Positions 17,116-25,700 of a DNA stretch of 33,252 nt are shown here, one piece after another. The DNA is from Longibaculum muris (GTDB taxonomy: Bacteria; Bacillota_I; Bacilli_A; Erysipelotrichales; Coprobacillaceae). The stretch spans positions 1 through 33,252 of the forward strand of contig NZ_SMCQ01000031.1 in the NCBI RefSeq assembly GCF_004343035.1. The letters run 5' to 3'. The notes under the pieces were generated by a model. The model saw only the letters and a list, made by a program, of their open reading frames with translations. It was not told the origin of the DNA and did no database searches. A program made the position numbers and the translations under genes. Each line of letters begins with the position of its first letter. Position 1 is the stretch's first letter.

Positions 17116-18212
17116 GAAAGATAGGATTATTTGGTGGGAGTTTTGATCCCATTCATAAAGCCCATGTTGAAATTGCTAAGATGGCTTTAAAACAATTACA
17201 ATTAGATGAAGTTCAATTGATTCCAACAAAAAATAATCCATGGAAAGATAAAGATTGTGCTAGTCAGCAAGAGCGTTTAGAAATGATGAAAATTGCTTTA
17301 AAAGATGAAAAGCAATTAACCATTAATACAATAGAGATATTACAAGACAGTGAAGAAAAAAACTACACTATTGATACTATTTTAAGTTTAATAAAAGAAC
17401 ATAGAGATGATGAGTATTATTATATTATGGGAATGGATCAAGCAAATCTCTTTTATAAATGGAAAGAAGCTAAAAAAATAAGTGAACTTGTTCATCTTGT
17501 GGCTTTTCATCGAGGTGGTTATGAAATTGATATGAACCAAATAACAAATTTTCATTTTACGCTTTTAAAAAATGAAGCCATTGATGCATCAAGTAGTGCA
17601 GTAAGAGAGGGTCATGTTGAATTACTAGATAAAGACGTTTTAAGATATATCACATCACAAGGTCTTTATTTAGAAACAATCGTAGCAAGTCAAATGAAAG
17701 AAAAACGTTGGAAACATACATGCAGTGTTGCAAAGTTAGCTAGTGAAATAGCCAAGGCAAATCATTTAAATGAAAAACAAGCTTATATTGCAGGAATGTT
17801 TCATGATATTGCTAAGGAGATGGACTATGAAAAGTCTCGCCAAATTATGCAAGCTCATTTTCCACAATATATTGATAAACCGGTTGCTATTTGGCATCAA
17901 TGGGTATCACGTTATGTGAGTGAACATGTCTATTTAATTGATGATAAAGTTGTTTTAGATGCAATTGAACATCATACAACAGGGTCAACAAAGATGTCAG
18001 CAATTGGTAAATGTGTTTATGTGGCAGATAAATTAGATCCTTTACGTGGTTATGATTCTTCAGCACAGATTGCTATTTGTAAGCAAGATATACATCAAGG
18101 ATTTAGAGATTCTTTAATTGATTTTTATGAATTTTCAACAAAAAATCATCGAGATATAGATGAATGTTTTTATGAAATATATGATTATTTTATTACGAGA
18201 GGAGAAATATAA
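17112..18212 (+). CDS. nadD: NadD-YqeK fusion: nicotinate-nucleotide adenylyltransferase with HD hydrolase
   Basis: One 366-residue frame joins two proteins that are separate genes in Bacillus. Residues 1-190 are NadD, which adenylates nicotinate mononucleotide in NAD synthesis: GGSFDPIHKAH (8-18, with H15 and H18) and the ISSTxIR-like DASSSAVRE (158-166). Residues 195-366 are the YqeK HD domain: H202, HD at 231-232, H262, H287/H288 and D306. YqeK proteins hydrolyse diadenosine tetraphosphate symmetrically. No stop or frameshift lies in the linker. A NadD-HD fusion is known in mycoplasmas, supporting an Erysipelotrichia/Mollicutes relationship. It overlaps yhbY by 4 bp and rsfS by 1 bp. Confidence 0.94.
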   Translation: MRKIGLFGGSFDPIHKAHVEIAKMALKQLQLDEVQLIPTKNNPWKDKDCASQQERLEMMKIALKDEKQLTINTIEILQDSEEKNYTIDTILSLIKEHRDDEYYYIMGMDQANLFYKWKEAKKISELVHLVAFHRGGYEIDMNQITNFHFTLLKNEAIDASSSAVREGHVELLDKDVLRYITSQGLYLETIVASQMKEKRWKHTCSVAKLASEIAKANHLNEKQAYIAGMFHDIAKEMDYEKSRQIMQAHFPQYIDKPVAIWHQWVSRYVSEHVYLIDDKVVLDAIEHHTTGSTKMSAIGKCVYVADKLDPLRGYDSSAQIAICKQDIHQGFRDSLIDFYEFSTKNHRDIDECFYEIYDYFITRGEI

Positions 18213-18559
18213 TGACAAAATTAGAATGTATTGTTAAAGCAATGGATGATAAATTAGCAACTCATATCACAGCAATTGATATGCGTGATGCAAGTCCAAT
18301 TTTTGATACTTTTGTATTGTGTACAGCAAGTAATGATAGATTGATGCATGCAATTCAACAAAATATTAAAGATGAATGTGATAAACATGGTTATGAAGTA
18401 AAAAGTGTTGAAGGTTTAAGAGATTCTAAATGGATTTTAATTGATTTAGGTGATATTGTTTGTCATATTTTTGAAGCAAGTGAAAGAGAAAATTATAATT
18501 TAGAAAAATTATGGGGAGATATGCCTCGTATTAATGTTGAAGGAATGTTAGCAAAATGA
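18212..18559 (+). CDS. rsfS: Ribosomal silencing factor RsfS
   Basis: A 115-residue RsfS/YbeB/Iojap protein, which binds uL14 on the large subunit and blocks 30S joining in starved cells. Characteristic segments are DMRDASPIFDTFVLCTASNDRL (about 23-44), VEGLRDSKWILIDLGDIVCHIF (about 70-91) and the closing ENYNLEKLWGD. Length is normal. Stop and start overlap as TAATG with the fusion gene and as ATGA with the methyltransferase gene. Confidence 0.95.
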   Translation: MTKLECIVKAMDDKLATHITAIDMRDASPIFDTFVLCTASNDRLMHAIQQNIKDECDKHGYEVKSVEGLRDSKWILIDLGDIVCHIFEASERENYNLEKLWGDMPRINVEGMLAK

Positions 18560-19269
18560 GTTATGAAACTTTTGCTTATTATTATGATAGTCTCATGGAA
18601 CCGCAATTTTATGATGATTATGAAAATTTTATCATGAATCATGCTTCATTTGATGAAGTTTTGGAACTTGGATGTGGCACAGGGGAAATGGCTATTCGTT
18701 TAGCTAAAAGAAAAAAATCAGTCTTTGCGACTGATTTATCAACAGATATGTTAGAAGTAGCTAAACAAAAAGCTATGGCTGAAAATGTTAATTTGATTTT
18801 ACAGAGAATAGATATGAGTGATTTTTCGACTTCTCATCAAGTTGATTTGATTTTATGTTTATGTGATTCGATTAATTATTTATTAGATGTTGAGGATGTC
18901 ATTCAAACATTTCGTAATGTTTATCAATCATTAAAGGCAGAGGGAACATTTATTTTTGATATTGATAGTCTTTATAAGATGAATGTTATTTTAAAGGATT
19001 ATTGTGAAAAAGAGGATGATGAAGAATTTGCTTTTGAATGGAATGTTGAATTATTAGATGAAGGATATGTTCATCATCATGTTTATATAGAAGATAAGAT
19101 TGAACATGAGATTGTTGATGAAGAACATTATCAAAAGACTTATAGTGTTGCACAATATTTATATTGGTTAAAAGAAGTTGGATTTGAAAAAATTGAATAT
19201 TATAGTGATTTTGATGAATATCATGATGATTGTGAAAGAGTGATTTTTGTTTGTAGAAAAGAGGAATAG
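18556..19269 (+). CDS. yqeM: Class I SAM-dependent methyltransferase YqeM
   Basis: A 237-residue class I methyltransferase. Motif I is VLELGCGTGE (35-44), the acidic end of strand 2 is FATDLSTDML (about 56-65), and the post-I strand reads LILCLCDSINYLL. It belongs to the YqeM family that always follows rsfS in Firmicutes; the substrate is not established to my knowledge. Its location suggests ribosome- or tRNA-related work. It overlaps rsfS by 4 bp, and mtnN follows after 2 bp. Confidence 0.9.
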   Translation: MSYETFAYYYDSLMEPQFYDDYENFIMNHASFDEVLELGCGTGEMAIRLAKRKKSVFATDLSTDMLEVAKQKAMAENVNLILQRIDMSDFSTSHQVDLILCLCDSINYLLDVEDVIQTFRNVYQSLKAEGTFIFDIDSLYKMNVILKDYCEKEDDEEFAFEWNVELLDEGYVHHHVYIEDKIEHEIVDEEHYQKTYSVAQYLYWLKEVGFEKIEYYSDFDEYHDDCERVIFVCRKEE

Positions 19270-19271
19270 TT

Positions 19272-19961
19272 ATGATTGGTATTATTGGTGCAATGGAAGA
19301 AGAAGTTGCGGAAATTTTGAAGTTAGTTGAAATATATGAAAAGAAGGATTATCAAGGATATACTTTTTATGAAGGAGTTATGAATTATCATCAGGTTGTT
19401 GTTTTACAAGGTGGAATTGGTAAAGTTAATGCAGCTATTTCTACAACTTTATTATTAACTCATTATGATATTGATGTTGTTATTAATATTGGATCAGCTG
19501 GTGGATTGCATAAGGATCAAAATGTCGGTGATGTTGTTATTTCATCAGGTGTTATTCATCATGATGTTGATGTAACAGCTTTTGGGCGTGCTTTAGGAGA
19601 AGTTCCAGGGATGCCATGTATCTTTTTACCTGATGAAAAATTATTGACATGTGTACAAGGAATTTTACAAGAACAAAAGATTCCTTCACATGTTGGTTTA
19701 ATTGCTTCTGGTGATCAATTTATTGCCAGAAAGGAACAAGTCGCTGCTATTCAAAAAGCTTTCCCAGAAGCCATGTGTGCTGAAATGGAAGCTGCTTCGA
19801 TTGCACAAGTTTGTCATGTCTTTAACAAACGTTTTATTATCACACGTTCTTTAAGTGATGTTTTTGACAAAGGAGAAAGTCCTATGCAATTTGATGAATA
19901 TTTAAAAAAAGCAAGTATCGCATCTGCCAAGATGTGCTATGAAATTGTTTCAACGTTTTAG
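19272..19961 (+). CDS. mtnN: 5'-methylthioadenosine/S-adenosylhomocysteine nucleosidase
   Basis: MtnN (Pfs) cleaves adenine from methylthioadenosine and S-adenosylhomocysteine, recycling the by-product of methyltransferases such as the YqeM protein encoded just upstream. The 229-residue sequence has the opening IGIIGAMEEEV, GGIGKVNAA, INIGSAGG and ASGDQF. The catalytic residues of the E. coli enzyme correspond to E11, E173 (AEMEAAS) and D196 (SLSDVFD). It is the last gene of the operon and is followed by a terminator. Confidence 0.95.
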   Translation: MIGIIGAMEEEVAEILKLVEIYEKKDYQGYTFYEGVMNYHQVVVLQGGIGKVNAAISTTLLLTHYDIDVVINIGSAGGLHKDQNVGDVVISSGVIHHDVDVTAFGRALGEVPGMPCIFLPDEKLLTCVQGILQEQKIPSHVGLIASGDQFIARKEQVAAIQKAFPEAMCAEMEAASIAQVCHVFNKRFIITRSLSDVFDKGESPMQFDEYLKKASIASAKMCYEIVSTF

Positions 19962-19990
19962 CAATAACGACATGTTATTGCTTCTTTTTT
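19960..19990 (+). terminator. Terminator after mtnN, abutting the next gene's Shine-Dalgarno
   Basis: The 9-bp stem AGCAATAAC/GTTATTGCT, loop GACAT, runs into a CTTCTTTTTT tract that ends at 19990. GGAGGTGA for the next gene starts at 19991. Readthrough would be needed for expression of the U32 gene unless another promoter exists. Confidence 0.85.
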
Positions 19991-20002
19991 GGAGGTGAAA
20001 TT

Positions 20003-22336
20003 ATGAAAAATATTGAATTATTAGCTCCTGCAGGAGATCAAGAATCGTTAATTGCTGCAGTACAAAATGGTGCTAATGCGATTTATTTAGGGGGAACTTT
20101 ATTTAATGCACGAGCATTTGCAAAAAATTTTGATCATGAACAAATGAAATGGGCTGTTGAGTATGCACATTTACACCATGTTAAAATTTATGTAACCGTT
20201 AATACATTATATAAAGATGAAGAATTTGAACAATTATTTTCTTATATCCAAGATTTATATGATTTACAAGTCGATGCTTTGATTATTCAAGATATTGGTT
20301 TGTTTGATATTGTAAGACAATGTTTTCCTGATTTTGATGTTCATATGAGTACCCAGTCAACGATTATGAATCCTTATGCAGCCCACTATTTTGAACAACT
20401 TGGAGCAACAAGAATAGTTTTAGCCAGAGAAAATACAATTGAGGAAATTAGAGATATCTGTCAATCAACTTCTTTAGAAGTCGAAGTCTTTGTCCATGGA
20501 GCAATGTGTGTATGTTATTCAGGGCAATGTTTGATGAGTAGTATGATTGGCAAACGTAGTGGAAATAGAGGAGCATGCGCTCAACCCTGTCGTTTACAAT
20601 ATCGTTTAGAAAAAGATGGTCAATTGTTAGAAAACAAAATTCCATATTTGCTTTCTCCTAAAGATATGATGACGATTGAGCATGTTGGATTGTTAATTGA
20701 AGCAGGTGTAACATCTTTTAAAATTGAAGGTAGGATGAAACGTCCTGAATATGTAGCTAGTGTTGTAAAAGCTTACCGCCATGCGATAGATAGCTATTTA
20801 GCTAAGAAAAAAGTTGATTTAAAAGAAGATATTGCCTATATGAAAGCTATGTTTAATCGCAATTATACAAGTGGATATATGAATCATGATACTTATCTTT
20901 TAGATGGTGATTATTCAGGGAATAAAGGAATTGTGATTGGTGAAGTTGTTTATTATGATCGTAGTCATAAACGTGTGTCAGTTTTATTGCAACATGATTT
21001 ATATCAAGGAGATAGTATTGTTTTTGAAAAAATTGATAAAGGTAGACCTGTTAATAAGATTTACTTGAATAAAAAATTAGTAAATCAGGGGAAAAAGGGG
21101 GATACTGTTGAAATTGAATTTGATTTTCCTGTTTCAAAGGGATTGGTAAGAAAGACGATAGATAAACAAGTTATTGAAAAAATGCAAAAAACATATGATA
21201 AAGAATATCGTCAAAGTGCGATAAAGATGTCTTTTTATGCACATATTGGACAAAATGCTCAATTAACAGTTGAACAAGGTGATTATCAAATCACAGTGAA
21301 AAGTCCTTCTTTGGTGGAAAAGGCATTAAAAACGCCTCTTGATGAACAAAGAATAAAAAAACAATTATCAAAATTAGGCCAGACGCCATTTTATGTCCAA
21401 ACAATGACAATTGACATTGATGATCAAATCATTATGCCAATTAAAGAACTCAATGAATTACGACGAGAAGCAGTTCTTTTATTAAGTGAGCAATTATCAC
21501 ATCAACAAATTCATCAAAAACACATGCCATCTTTACCACAACTACCAATTCAAGAAGCTAAAAAAACAACCCAAATCTATGTTCAGGTCAGTACCCTTGA
21601 ACAATTAGAATGGGCTTGTCAATATCCCGATTTTTTGATTGTTTACCCATATCAATCAAATCTTGAAAAAGCAAACCACATTTGTCAAACATATCAAAAA
21701 GAATTGATTTTAGCAACTCCACGAGTTTGTAAAAAACAAGAAATCGATGAAATTAAAACAATTATCAAGCAACAAAATATCAAAACGATCTTAGTTAATG
21801 ATTATGGAGCTTATGATGCTTTTAAAGATTACTCAAGAATTGTAGGAACTGGGCTAAATGTTTATAATTCTTATGCTAGTCATCATTATCAGTTACCAAC
21901 AATTGTTTCCTTAGAGATGTCATTAAAAAATATCAATCAAATGCAAACTGATTTTTCTAAGTGTATTGTTCAAGTCTATGGAAAAGTTGAAAATATGATT
22001 AGTGATTATTGTCCAATATCACAATATTATTTTGGTTATCAAAAGAAACAATGTCAGATTTGTAAACAAGGAAAATTTGCTTTAGTAGATCGAAAGAACG
22101 AACATTTTGATATTGTCTGTGATGAACAATGCCGAATGCATTTATTAAATTGCCATACACTTTATTTAGAACAGCTAGATAAATTAAAAGCTGGCGGATT
22201 ATTTATACATATTACAAATGAAGATGAACAAACGACAAAATTCGTTTTTGATGAAATGATTTCATTTATCAAATATGGAAATAAGCCTCAAATAAAAGAG
22301 AAAATAAAAACAACATCAGGATATTTTAAAGATTAA
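20003..22336 (+). CDS. U32 family protein (RlhA/TrhP-type RNA hydroxylation), DUF3656-like
   Basis: A 777-residue U32 family protein. The signature segment EVFVHGAMCVCYSGQCLMSS (161-180) runs into GKRSGNRGACAQPCR (183-197). Cysteines C169, C176, C192 and C196 match the iron-sulfur ligands of this family. Members act in prephenate-dependent hydroxylation of tRNA (TrhP) or 23S rRNA (RlhA); the old peptidase name is misleading. The long C-terminal half fits the DUF3656 type, and a second Cys-rich segment lies at 670-717 (C670, C684, C687, C706, C710, C717). Whether it modifies tRNA or rRNA is unclear. Shine-Dalgarno GGAGGTGA directly follows a terminator. Confidence 0.88.
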   Translation: MKNIELLAPAGDQESLIAAVQNGANAIYLGGTLFNARAFAKNFDHEQMKWAVEYAHLHHVKIYVTVNTLYKDEEFEQLFSYIQDLYDLQVDALIIQDIGLFDIVRQCFPDFDVHMSTQSTIMNPYAAHYFEQLGATRIVLARENTIEEIRDICQSTSLEVEVFVHGAMCVCYSGQCLMSSMIGKRSGNRGACAQPCRLQYRLEKDGQLLENKIPYLLSPKDMMTIEHVGLLIEAGVTSFKIEGRMKRPEYVASVVKAYRHAIDSYLAKKKVDLKEDIAYMKAMFNRNYTSGYMNHDTYLLDGDYSGNKGIVIGEVVYYDRSHKRVSVLLQHDLYQGDSIVFEKIDKGRPVNKIYLNKKLVNQGKKGDTVEIEFDFPVSKGLVRKTIDKQVIEKMQKTYDKEYRQSAIKMSFYAHIGQNAQLTVEQGDYQITVKSPSLVEKALKTPLDEQRIKKQLSKLGQTPFYVQTMTIDIDDQIIMPIKELNELRREAVLLLSEQLSHQQIHQKHMPSLPQLPIQEAKKTTQIYVQVSTLEQLEWACQYPDFLIVYPYQSNLEKANHICQTYQKELILATPRVCKKQEIDEIKTIIKQQNIKTILVNDYGAYDAFKDYSRIVGTGLNVYNSYASHHYQLPTIVSLEMSLKNINQMQTDFSKCIVQVYGKVENMISDYCPISQYYFGYQKKQCQICKQGKFALVDRKNEHFDIVCDEQCRMHLLNCHTLYLEQLDKLKAGGLFIHITNEDEQTTKFVFDEMISFIKYGNKPQIKEKIKTTSGYFKD

Positions 22337-22400
22337 TATCGAAAAATGGTAAAGATTGTATTTATGCTTTTTTACAAATGAATTTTTTTATAATTCTAAA

Positions 22401-22429
22401 TTGATATCGTCTATATTTAATGATATAAT
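22401..22429 (+). promoter_or_regulatory. Promoter of the XRE regulator gene
   Basis: TTGATA (22401-22406), a 17-bp spacer and TATAAT (22424-22429) preceded by TGA: a near-consensus extended promoter. GGAGGTGG follows just before the ATG. Confidence 0.87.
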
Positions 22430-22449
22430 AAATCCATGGAGGTGGCATT

Positions 22450-22791
22450 ATGGCAATAGATATGGATTTAGCAAAAAGATTGAAAACCTATCGTAACTTT
22501 AAACATTTGACACAAAAAGAAGTCGCTGCTCATCTTAATGTTCCACATTCTGCCATTTCAGATATTGAAAATGGGAAACGTGATGTGACTGTTGGAGAAT
22601 TAAAAATTCTTTCACATCTTTATGGACGTAGTGTTGAAGAAATCATGAGCGGTAAAAAATATGATTATTATAATATCGCTAATATTGCGCGACTTTTAAC
22701 AGAATTACCAGATGAAGATTTAAAAGAAGTTATGTTTATTATCGAATATAAACGTAAAAGATTAGAAGAAAAAAACAAGGCCAGTCAATAA
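22450..22791 (+). CDS. XRE-family transcriptional regulator
   Basis: A 113-residue DNA-binding protein. The helix-turn-helix spans about residues 20-44 (LTQKEVAAHLNVPHSAISDIENGKR), followed by the GELKILSHLYGRSVEEIM helices. The C-terminal 45 residues are charged helices and carry no known effector domain. Such regulators often pair with an ImmA-type protease; none lies nearby. It has its own strong promoter and a terminator. Targets are unknown; autoregulation would be usual. Confidence 0.88.
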   Translation: MAIDMDLAKRLKTYRNFKHLTQKEVAAHLNVPHSAISDIENGKRDVTVGELKILSHLYGRSVEEIMSGKKYDYYNIANIARLLTELPDEDLKEVMFIIEYKRKRLEEKNKASQ

Positions 22792-22808
22792 GCTAGTCTT
22801 GTTTTTTT
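22771..22808. terminator. Bidirectional terminator between convergent genes
   Basis: AAAAACAAGGC...AG pairs with CTAGTCTTGTTTTT over about 14 bp with one mismatch and wobbles. The A-tract on the left and T7 on the right let it serve both the XRE gene and the leftward phosphoesterase gene, whose stop codon is at its edge. Confidence 0.75.
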
Positions 22809-23340
22809 ATAAAAGAGTTTTAAATTCCTCTAATAAATCTAAACCCTCTGTTAATATTGTATCAGGACACAATGTATCTTTATGATGATGAAAATATTGG
22901 ACATTTATGGAGTCATCTTCAATTGTTAAAATAGCATAAGTCCCATAAGCATAACTTCCTCGATTCATCATTAAACTTCCTGGATTGATAAAATGAATAC
23001 CTTGATGAATTTGATGAGTAGGGACATGAGTATGTCCATGTAAACAAATACGACAATGATGTTGTTGGCAAAGTTCAATTAATTGATCATATCCATAATA
23101 TACTTGATAAAGATGACCATGCGTTATACATATATGATGGAAAATACGATAGGCTGGATAGGGAGCATAATCATGATTGCCTTTCACAACGACATCAAAT
23201 TTTTCAATTACTGGATCGTCCATTGGCAAAGAAGAATCTCCACAATGAACCATATAATCAACTTGATGTTGATATTTTTTTACAACACGTTGTAAATCAT
23301 TTCCAAACAAATGACTATCACTAATAACTAAAATTTTCAT
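22807..23340 (-). CDS. YfcE/YsnB-type metallophosphoesterase
   Basis: A 177-residue calcineurin-like phosphodiesterase of the YfcE/MJ0936 family. The two-metal site is complete: D8 and H10 (DSH), D35 (CGD), N55/H56 (GNHD), H74 or H76 (THGH), H101, and H103/H105 (HGHTH). Relatives hydrolyse phosphodiesters in vitro; the natural substrate is unknown. The gene is transcribed leftward on its own, with a promoter at 23393-23365. The Shine-Dalgarno is poor (GGGA). Confidence 0.9.
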   Translation of the reverse strand: MKILVISDSHLFGNDLQRVVKKYQHQVDYMVHCGDSSLPMDDPVIEKFDVVVKGNHDYAPYPAYRIFHHICITHGHLYQVYYGYDQLIELCQQHHCRICLHGHTHVPTHQIHQGIHFINPGSLMMNRGSYAYGTYAILTIEDDSINVQYFHHHKDTLCPDTILTEGLDLLEEFKTLL

Positions 23341-23364
23341 AATCCCATCTCTTTTCTTGTTTCT

Positions 23365-23393
23365 ATTTTATCATAAGTTTAATCATATTGAAA
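23365..23393 (-). promoter_or_regulatory. Promoter of the phosphoesterase gene
   Basis: On the minus strand TTTCAA (23393-23388), a 17-bp spacer and TAAAAT (23370-23365) with TGA before the -10. Confidence 0.65.
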
Positions 23394-23495
23394 TGAGTTC
23401 TTCTTTGATTTATCACAATTATCTTGATACTTATTCAGGGATTTTTCATAAATACAGAATATTTTTAGTCGTTTTTTGCTGATTAATTCTTTATA

Positions 23496-23512
23496 TTTTC
23501 TGAAACAGAAAA
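23496..23512. repeat. Short inverted repeat upstream of the PTS gene
   Basis: TTTTCTG and CAGAAAA flank AAA. It lies 18 bp upstream of the -35 at 23530 in an otherwise featureless AT-rich stretch (23394-23529). It could be an activator site, or chance. Confidence 0.3.
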
Positions 23513-23529
23513 AAATTGCTTCGTAAGTG

Positions 23530-23558
23530 TTTACAATCGAGGGAAAAGTTGGTAAAAT
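23530..23558 (+). promoter_or_regulatory. Strong promoter of the PTS IIB gene
   Basis: TTTACA (23530-23535), a 17-bp spacer and TAAAAT (23553-23558) preceded by TGG (extended -10). AAGGAG at 23581-23586 is 8 nt from the ATG. Confidence 0.85.
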
Positions 23559-23594
23559 AATATCAGTGAAATAACTAGAAAAGGAGTAACGAAT

Positions 23595-23912
23595 ATGAAA
23601 ACTATTTTATTAGTATGTTCTGCAGGAATGTCTACAAGTTTATTAGTAACAAAAATGGAAGGAGCAGCTAAAGATGCTGGTGTTGAATGCAAAATCTTTG
23701 CATTACCATTCTCTGATGCACCTAGAGTATTAGAAGAAGTTGACTGCATTTTACTTGGCCCTCAAGTAAGATTCCAAAAAGCAGCTATCGAAAAATTAGC
23801 AGCTGGAAGAAAAGCTGGACCTATCCCAGTTGATGTTATCGATATGAGAGATTATGGAACTATGAACGGTAAAGCTGTATTTGACCGTGCAATGAAATTA
23901 TTAGGAGAATAA
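23595..23912 (+). CDS. PTS sugar transporter subunit IIB, lactose/cellobiose type
   Basis: A 105-residue IIB domain with the phosphocysteine C8 in LLVCSAGMSTSLL, typical of the lactose/cellobiose/chitobiose family. It takes phosphate from IIA and passes it to sugar at IIC. It stands alone between its own strong promoter and a terminator: no IIA, IIC, glycosidase or regulator gene is adjacent. Its codons use more C-ending and optimal forms (ATC, GGC, CGT, TTC) than its neighbours, which suggests high expression. It must work with a permease encoded elsewhere, or have a regulatory role. Confidence 0.93.
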   Translation: MKTILLVCSAGMSTSLLVTKMEGAAKDAGVECKIFALPFSDAPRVLEEVDCILLGPQVRFQKAAIEKLAAGRKAGPIPVDVIDMRDYGTMNGKAVFDRAMKLLGE

Positions 23913-23918
23913 TCAAAT

Positions 23919-23942
23919 AAAAGGAGCTTGGCTCCTTTTTTT
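23919..23942 (+). terminator. Terminator of the PTS IIB gene
   Basis: The stem AAAAGGAGC/GCTCCTTTT, loop TTG, with a T7 run. It lies 6 bp after the stop. Confidence 0.92.
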
Positions 23943-23963
23943 CTTTCCTTTTGAGATAAGGTT

Positions 23964-23972
23964 TGCTATAAT
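23964..23972 (+). promoter_or_regulatory. Extended -10 promoter of the ACT-UPF0210 pair
   Basis: TGCTATAAT is an extended -10 with TATAAT at 23967-23972. The -35 region (TTTCCT, 23944-23949) is weak and touches the preceding terminator. Confidence 0.55.
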
Positions 23973-24001
23973 ATTAAAAAATATTGGAGGATGATAGACA
24001 A

Positions 24002-24274
24002 ATGGAAAAAGCAATTATAACTGTCGTTGGAAAAGATCAAGTAGGAATTATCGCTAAGGTTTGTGCTTATTTAGCTGATGCGCAAATTAATATTCTTGAT
24101 ATTTCTCAAACAATTTTAGATGGATTTTTTAATATGATGATGATTGTTGATGCAAGTCATGCTAAGGGTGAATTTTATGAAATTGCTGAGGAATTAGAAA
24201 AACTTGGTGAAGAAATTGGGGTTAATATTAAATTGCAACATGAAGATATCTTCAATAAAATGCATAGAATCTAA
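24002..24274 (+). CDS. ACT domain protein, UPF0237 family
   Basis: A 90-residue single ACT domain ([21 protein letters not shown], then [21 protein letters not shown]). ACT domains bind amino acids or other small ligands and usually regulate a partner. The partner here is presumably the UPF0210 protein encoded 11 bp downstream; the pair is conserved in streptococci and clostridia. The ATG at 24002 follows GGAGG (23986-23990) by 11 nt. An in-frame TTG at 23984 precedes that site and is not credible. Confidence 0.92.
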   Translation: MEKAIITVVGKDQVGIIAKVCAYLADAQINILDISQTILDGFFNMMMIVDASHAKGEFYEIAEELEKLGEEIGVNIKLQHEDIFNKMHRI

Positions 24275-24285
24275 GGAGGAAAAAG

Positions 24286-25650
24286 ATGATTAATTTATTT
24301 GAAGTTGCCGAAACAAATAAAATGATTGAACAAGAGAACTTAGATGTGCGTACAATCACAATTGGTATTAGTTTATTAGATTGTATGGATGCAAATATTG
24401 ATGTTCTTTGTCAAAACATATATCAAAAAATCACAAGTATTGCCAAAGATCTTGTGAAAACTGGTGAAGCTATTGAAAAGAAATATGGTATTCCCATTGT
24501 TAACAAAAGAATTTCTGTAACACCAATTGGTTTTGTTGGTGCAAGTGCATGCCATAGTACAGATGATTTTGTTAAAATTGCACATACTTTAGATCGTTGT
24601 GCGCATGTTGTGGGAGTTAATTTCATTGGGGGATATAGTGCTATTGTATCTAAAGGAATGACAAAAGCAGAACGTTTATTAATCGAATCTATTCCGCAAG
24701 CAATGCGTGAAACTGAGCTTGTTTGTAGTTCGGTTAATGTTGGTTCAACAAAAACTGGAATTAATATGGATGCTGTGAAATTAATTGGGGAAATTGTTAA
24801 AGAAACAGCTGAATTAACAAAAGAAAATGATTCTATTGGTTGTGCTAAATTTGTGGTTTTCTGTAATGCACCTGATGATAATCCATTTATGGCTGGAGCA
24901 TTCCATGGTGTGAGTGAAGCTGATTCAATTATCAATGTTGGAGTCAGTGGTCCTGGCGTTGTGAGAAATGCGATTAAAACTGCTAAAGGAAAAGATTTTG
25001 GTGAGTTATGTGAAACTGTAAAGAAAACTGCATTTAAAATTACTCGTGTTGGACAATTGGTTGCTAGAGAGGCTTCAGCAGCATTGAATATTCCTTTTGG
25101 AATTATTGACTTATCATTAGCACCAACACCAGCTGTTGGAGATAGTATTGCAGATTGTCTACAAGAAATGGGTCTTGAAAGAGTAGGGGCACCTGGAACA
25201 ACAGCTGCGCTTGCAATTTTAAATGACCAAGTGAAAAAAGGTGGAGTTATGGCTTCTTCATATGTAGGTGGACTTTCAGGCGCATTTATTCCTGTTAGTG
25301 AAGATCAAAGTATGATTGATGCTGTTGAAGCGGGTGCTTTGACTTTGGAAAAATTAGAAGCGATGACTTGTGTATGTTCTGTTGGTTTGGACATGATTGC
25401 TATTCCTGGGAAAACATCAGCAAAGACAATTGCTGGGATTATTGCAGATGAAATGGCTATTGGTATGATTAATCAAAAAACAACAGCTGTTAGAATTATA
25501 CCAGTTGTTGGTAAAGATGTTGGAGAAACTGTTGAATTTGGTGGTTTATTAGGTTATGCACCAATTATGCCAGTGAATGAATTTTCATGTGATGAATTCA
25601 TTGATCGTGGTGGAAGAATTCCGGCTCCAATCCATAGTTTTAAAAATTAA
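24286..25650 (+). CDS. UPF0210 (DUF711/PFL-like) family protein
   Basis: A 454-residue protein of the UPF0210 family, distantly related in fold to pyruvate formate-lyase and ribonucleotide reductase barrels. Recognisable segments are [12 protein letters not shown] near the N terminus, [43 protein letters not shown] and [16 protein letters not shown]. No glycyl-radical motif is seen. The biochemical activity is unknown to me. AAGGAGG at 24273-24279 gives strong translation, and it is cotranscribed with the ACT protein, so ligand-controlled function is likely. Confidence 0.92.
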   Translation: MINLFEVAETNKMIEQENLDVRTITIGISLLDCMDANIDVLCQNIYQKITSIAKDLVKTGEAIEKKYGIPIVNKRISVTPIGFVGASACHSTDDFVKIAHTLDRCAHVVGVNFIGGYSAIVSKGMTKAERLLIESIPQAMRETELVCSSVNVGSTKTGINMDAVKLIGEIVKETAELTKENDSIGCAKFVVFCNAPDDNPFMAGAFHGVSEADSIINVGVSGPGVVRNAIKTAKGKDFGELCETVKKTAFKITRVGQLVAREASAALNIPFGIIDLSLAPTPAVGDSIADCLQEMGLERVGAPGTTAALAILNDQVKKGGVMASSYVGGLSGAFIPVSEDQSMIDAVEAGALTLEKLEAMTCVCSVGLDMIAIPGKTSAKTIAGIIADEMAIGMINQKTTAVRIIPVVGKDVGETVEFGGLLGYAPIMPVNEFSCDEFIDRGGRIPAPIHSFKN

Positions 25651-25675
25651 AAAGGCGATGTTTGTCGTCTTTTTT
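25649..25675 (+). terminator. Terminator of the ACT-UPF0210 operon
   Basis: AAAAAGGCGA pairs with TCGTCTTTTT (one G-T wobble) around a 6-nt loop, then T6. It overlaps the stop codon of the UPF0210 gene. Confidence 0.85.
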
Positions 25676-25700
25676 AACTATAAGGAAGAAGGTATAAAAA

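Noticed and set aside
24423-24935. Minus-strand frame of 170 codons inside the UPF0210 gene.
   Set aside because: The plus-strand protein is a clear family member with a Shine-Dalgarno; the antisense frame lacks one and has no recognisable features.
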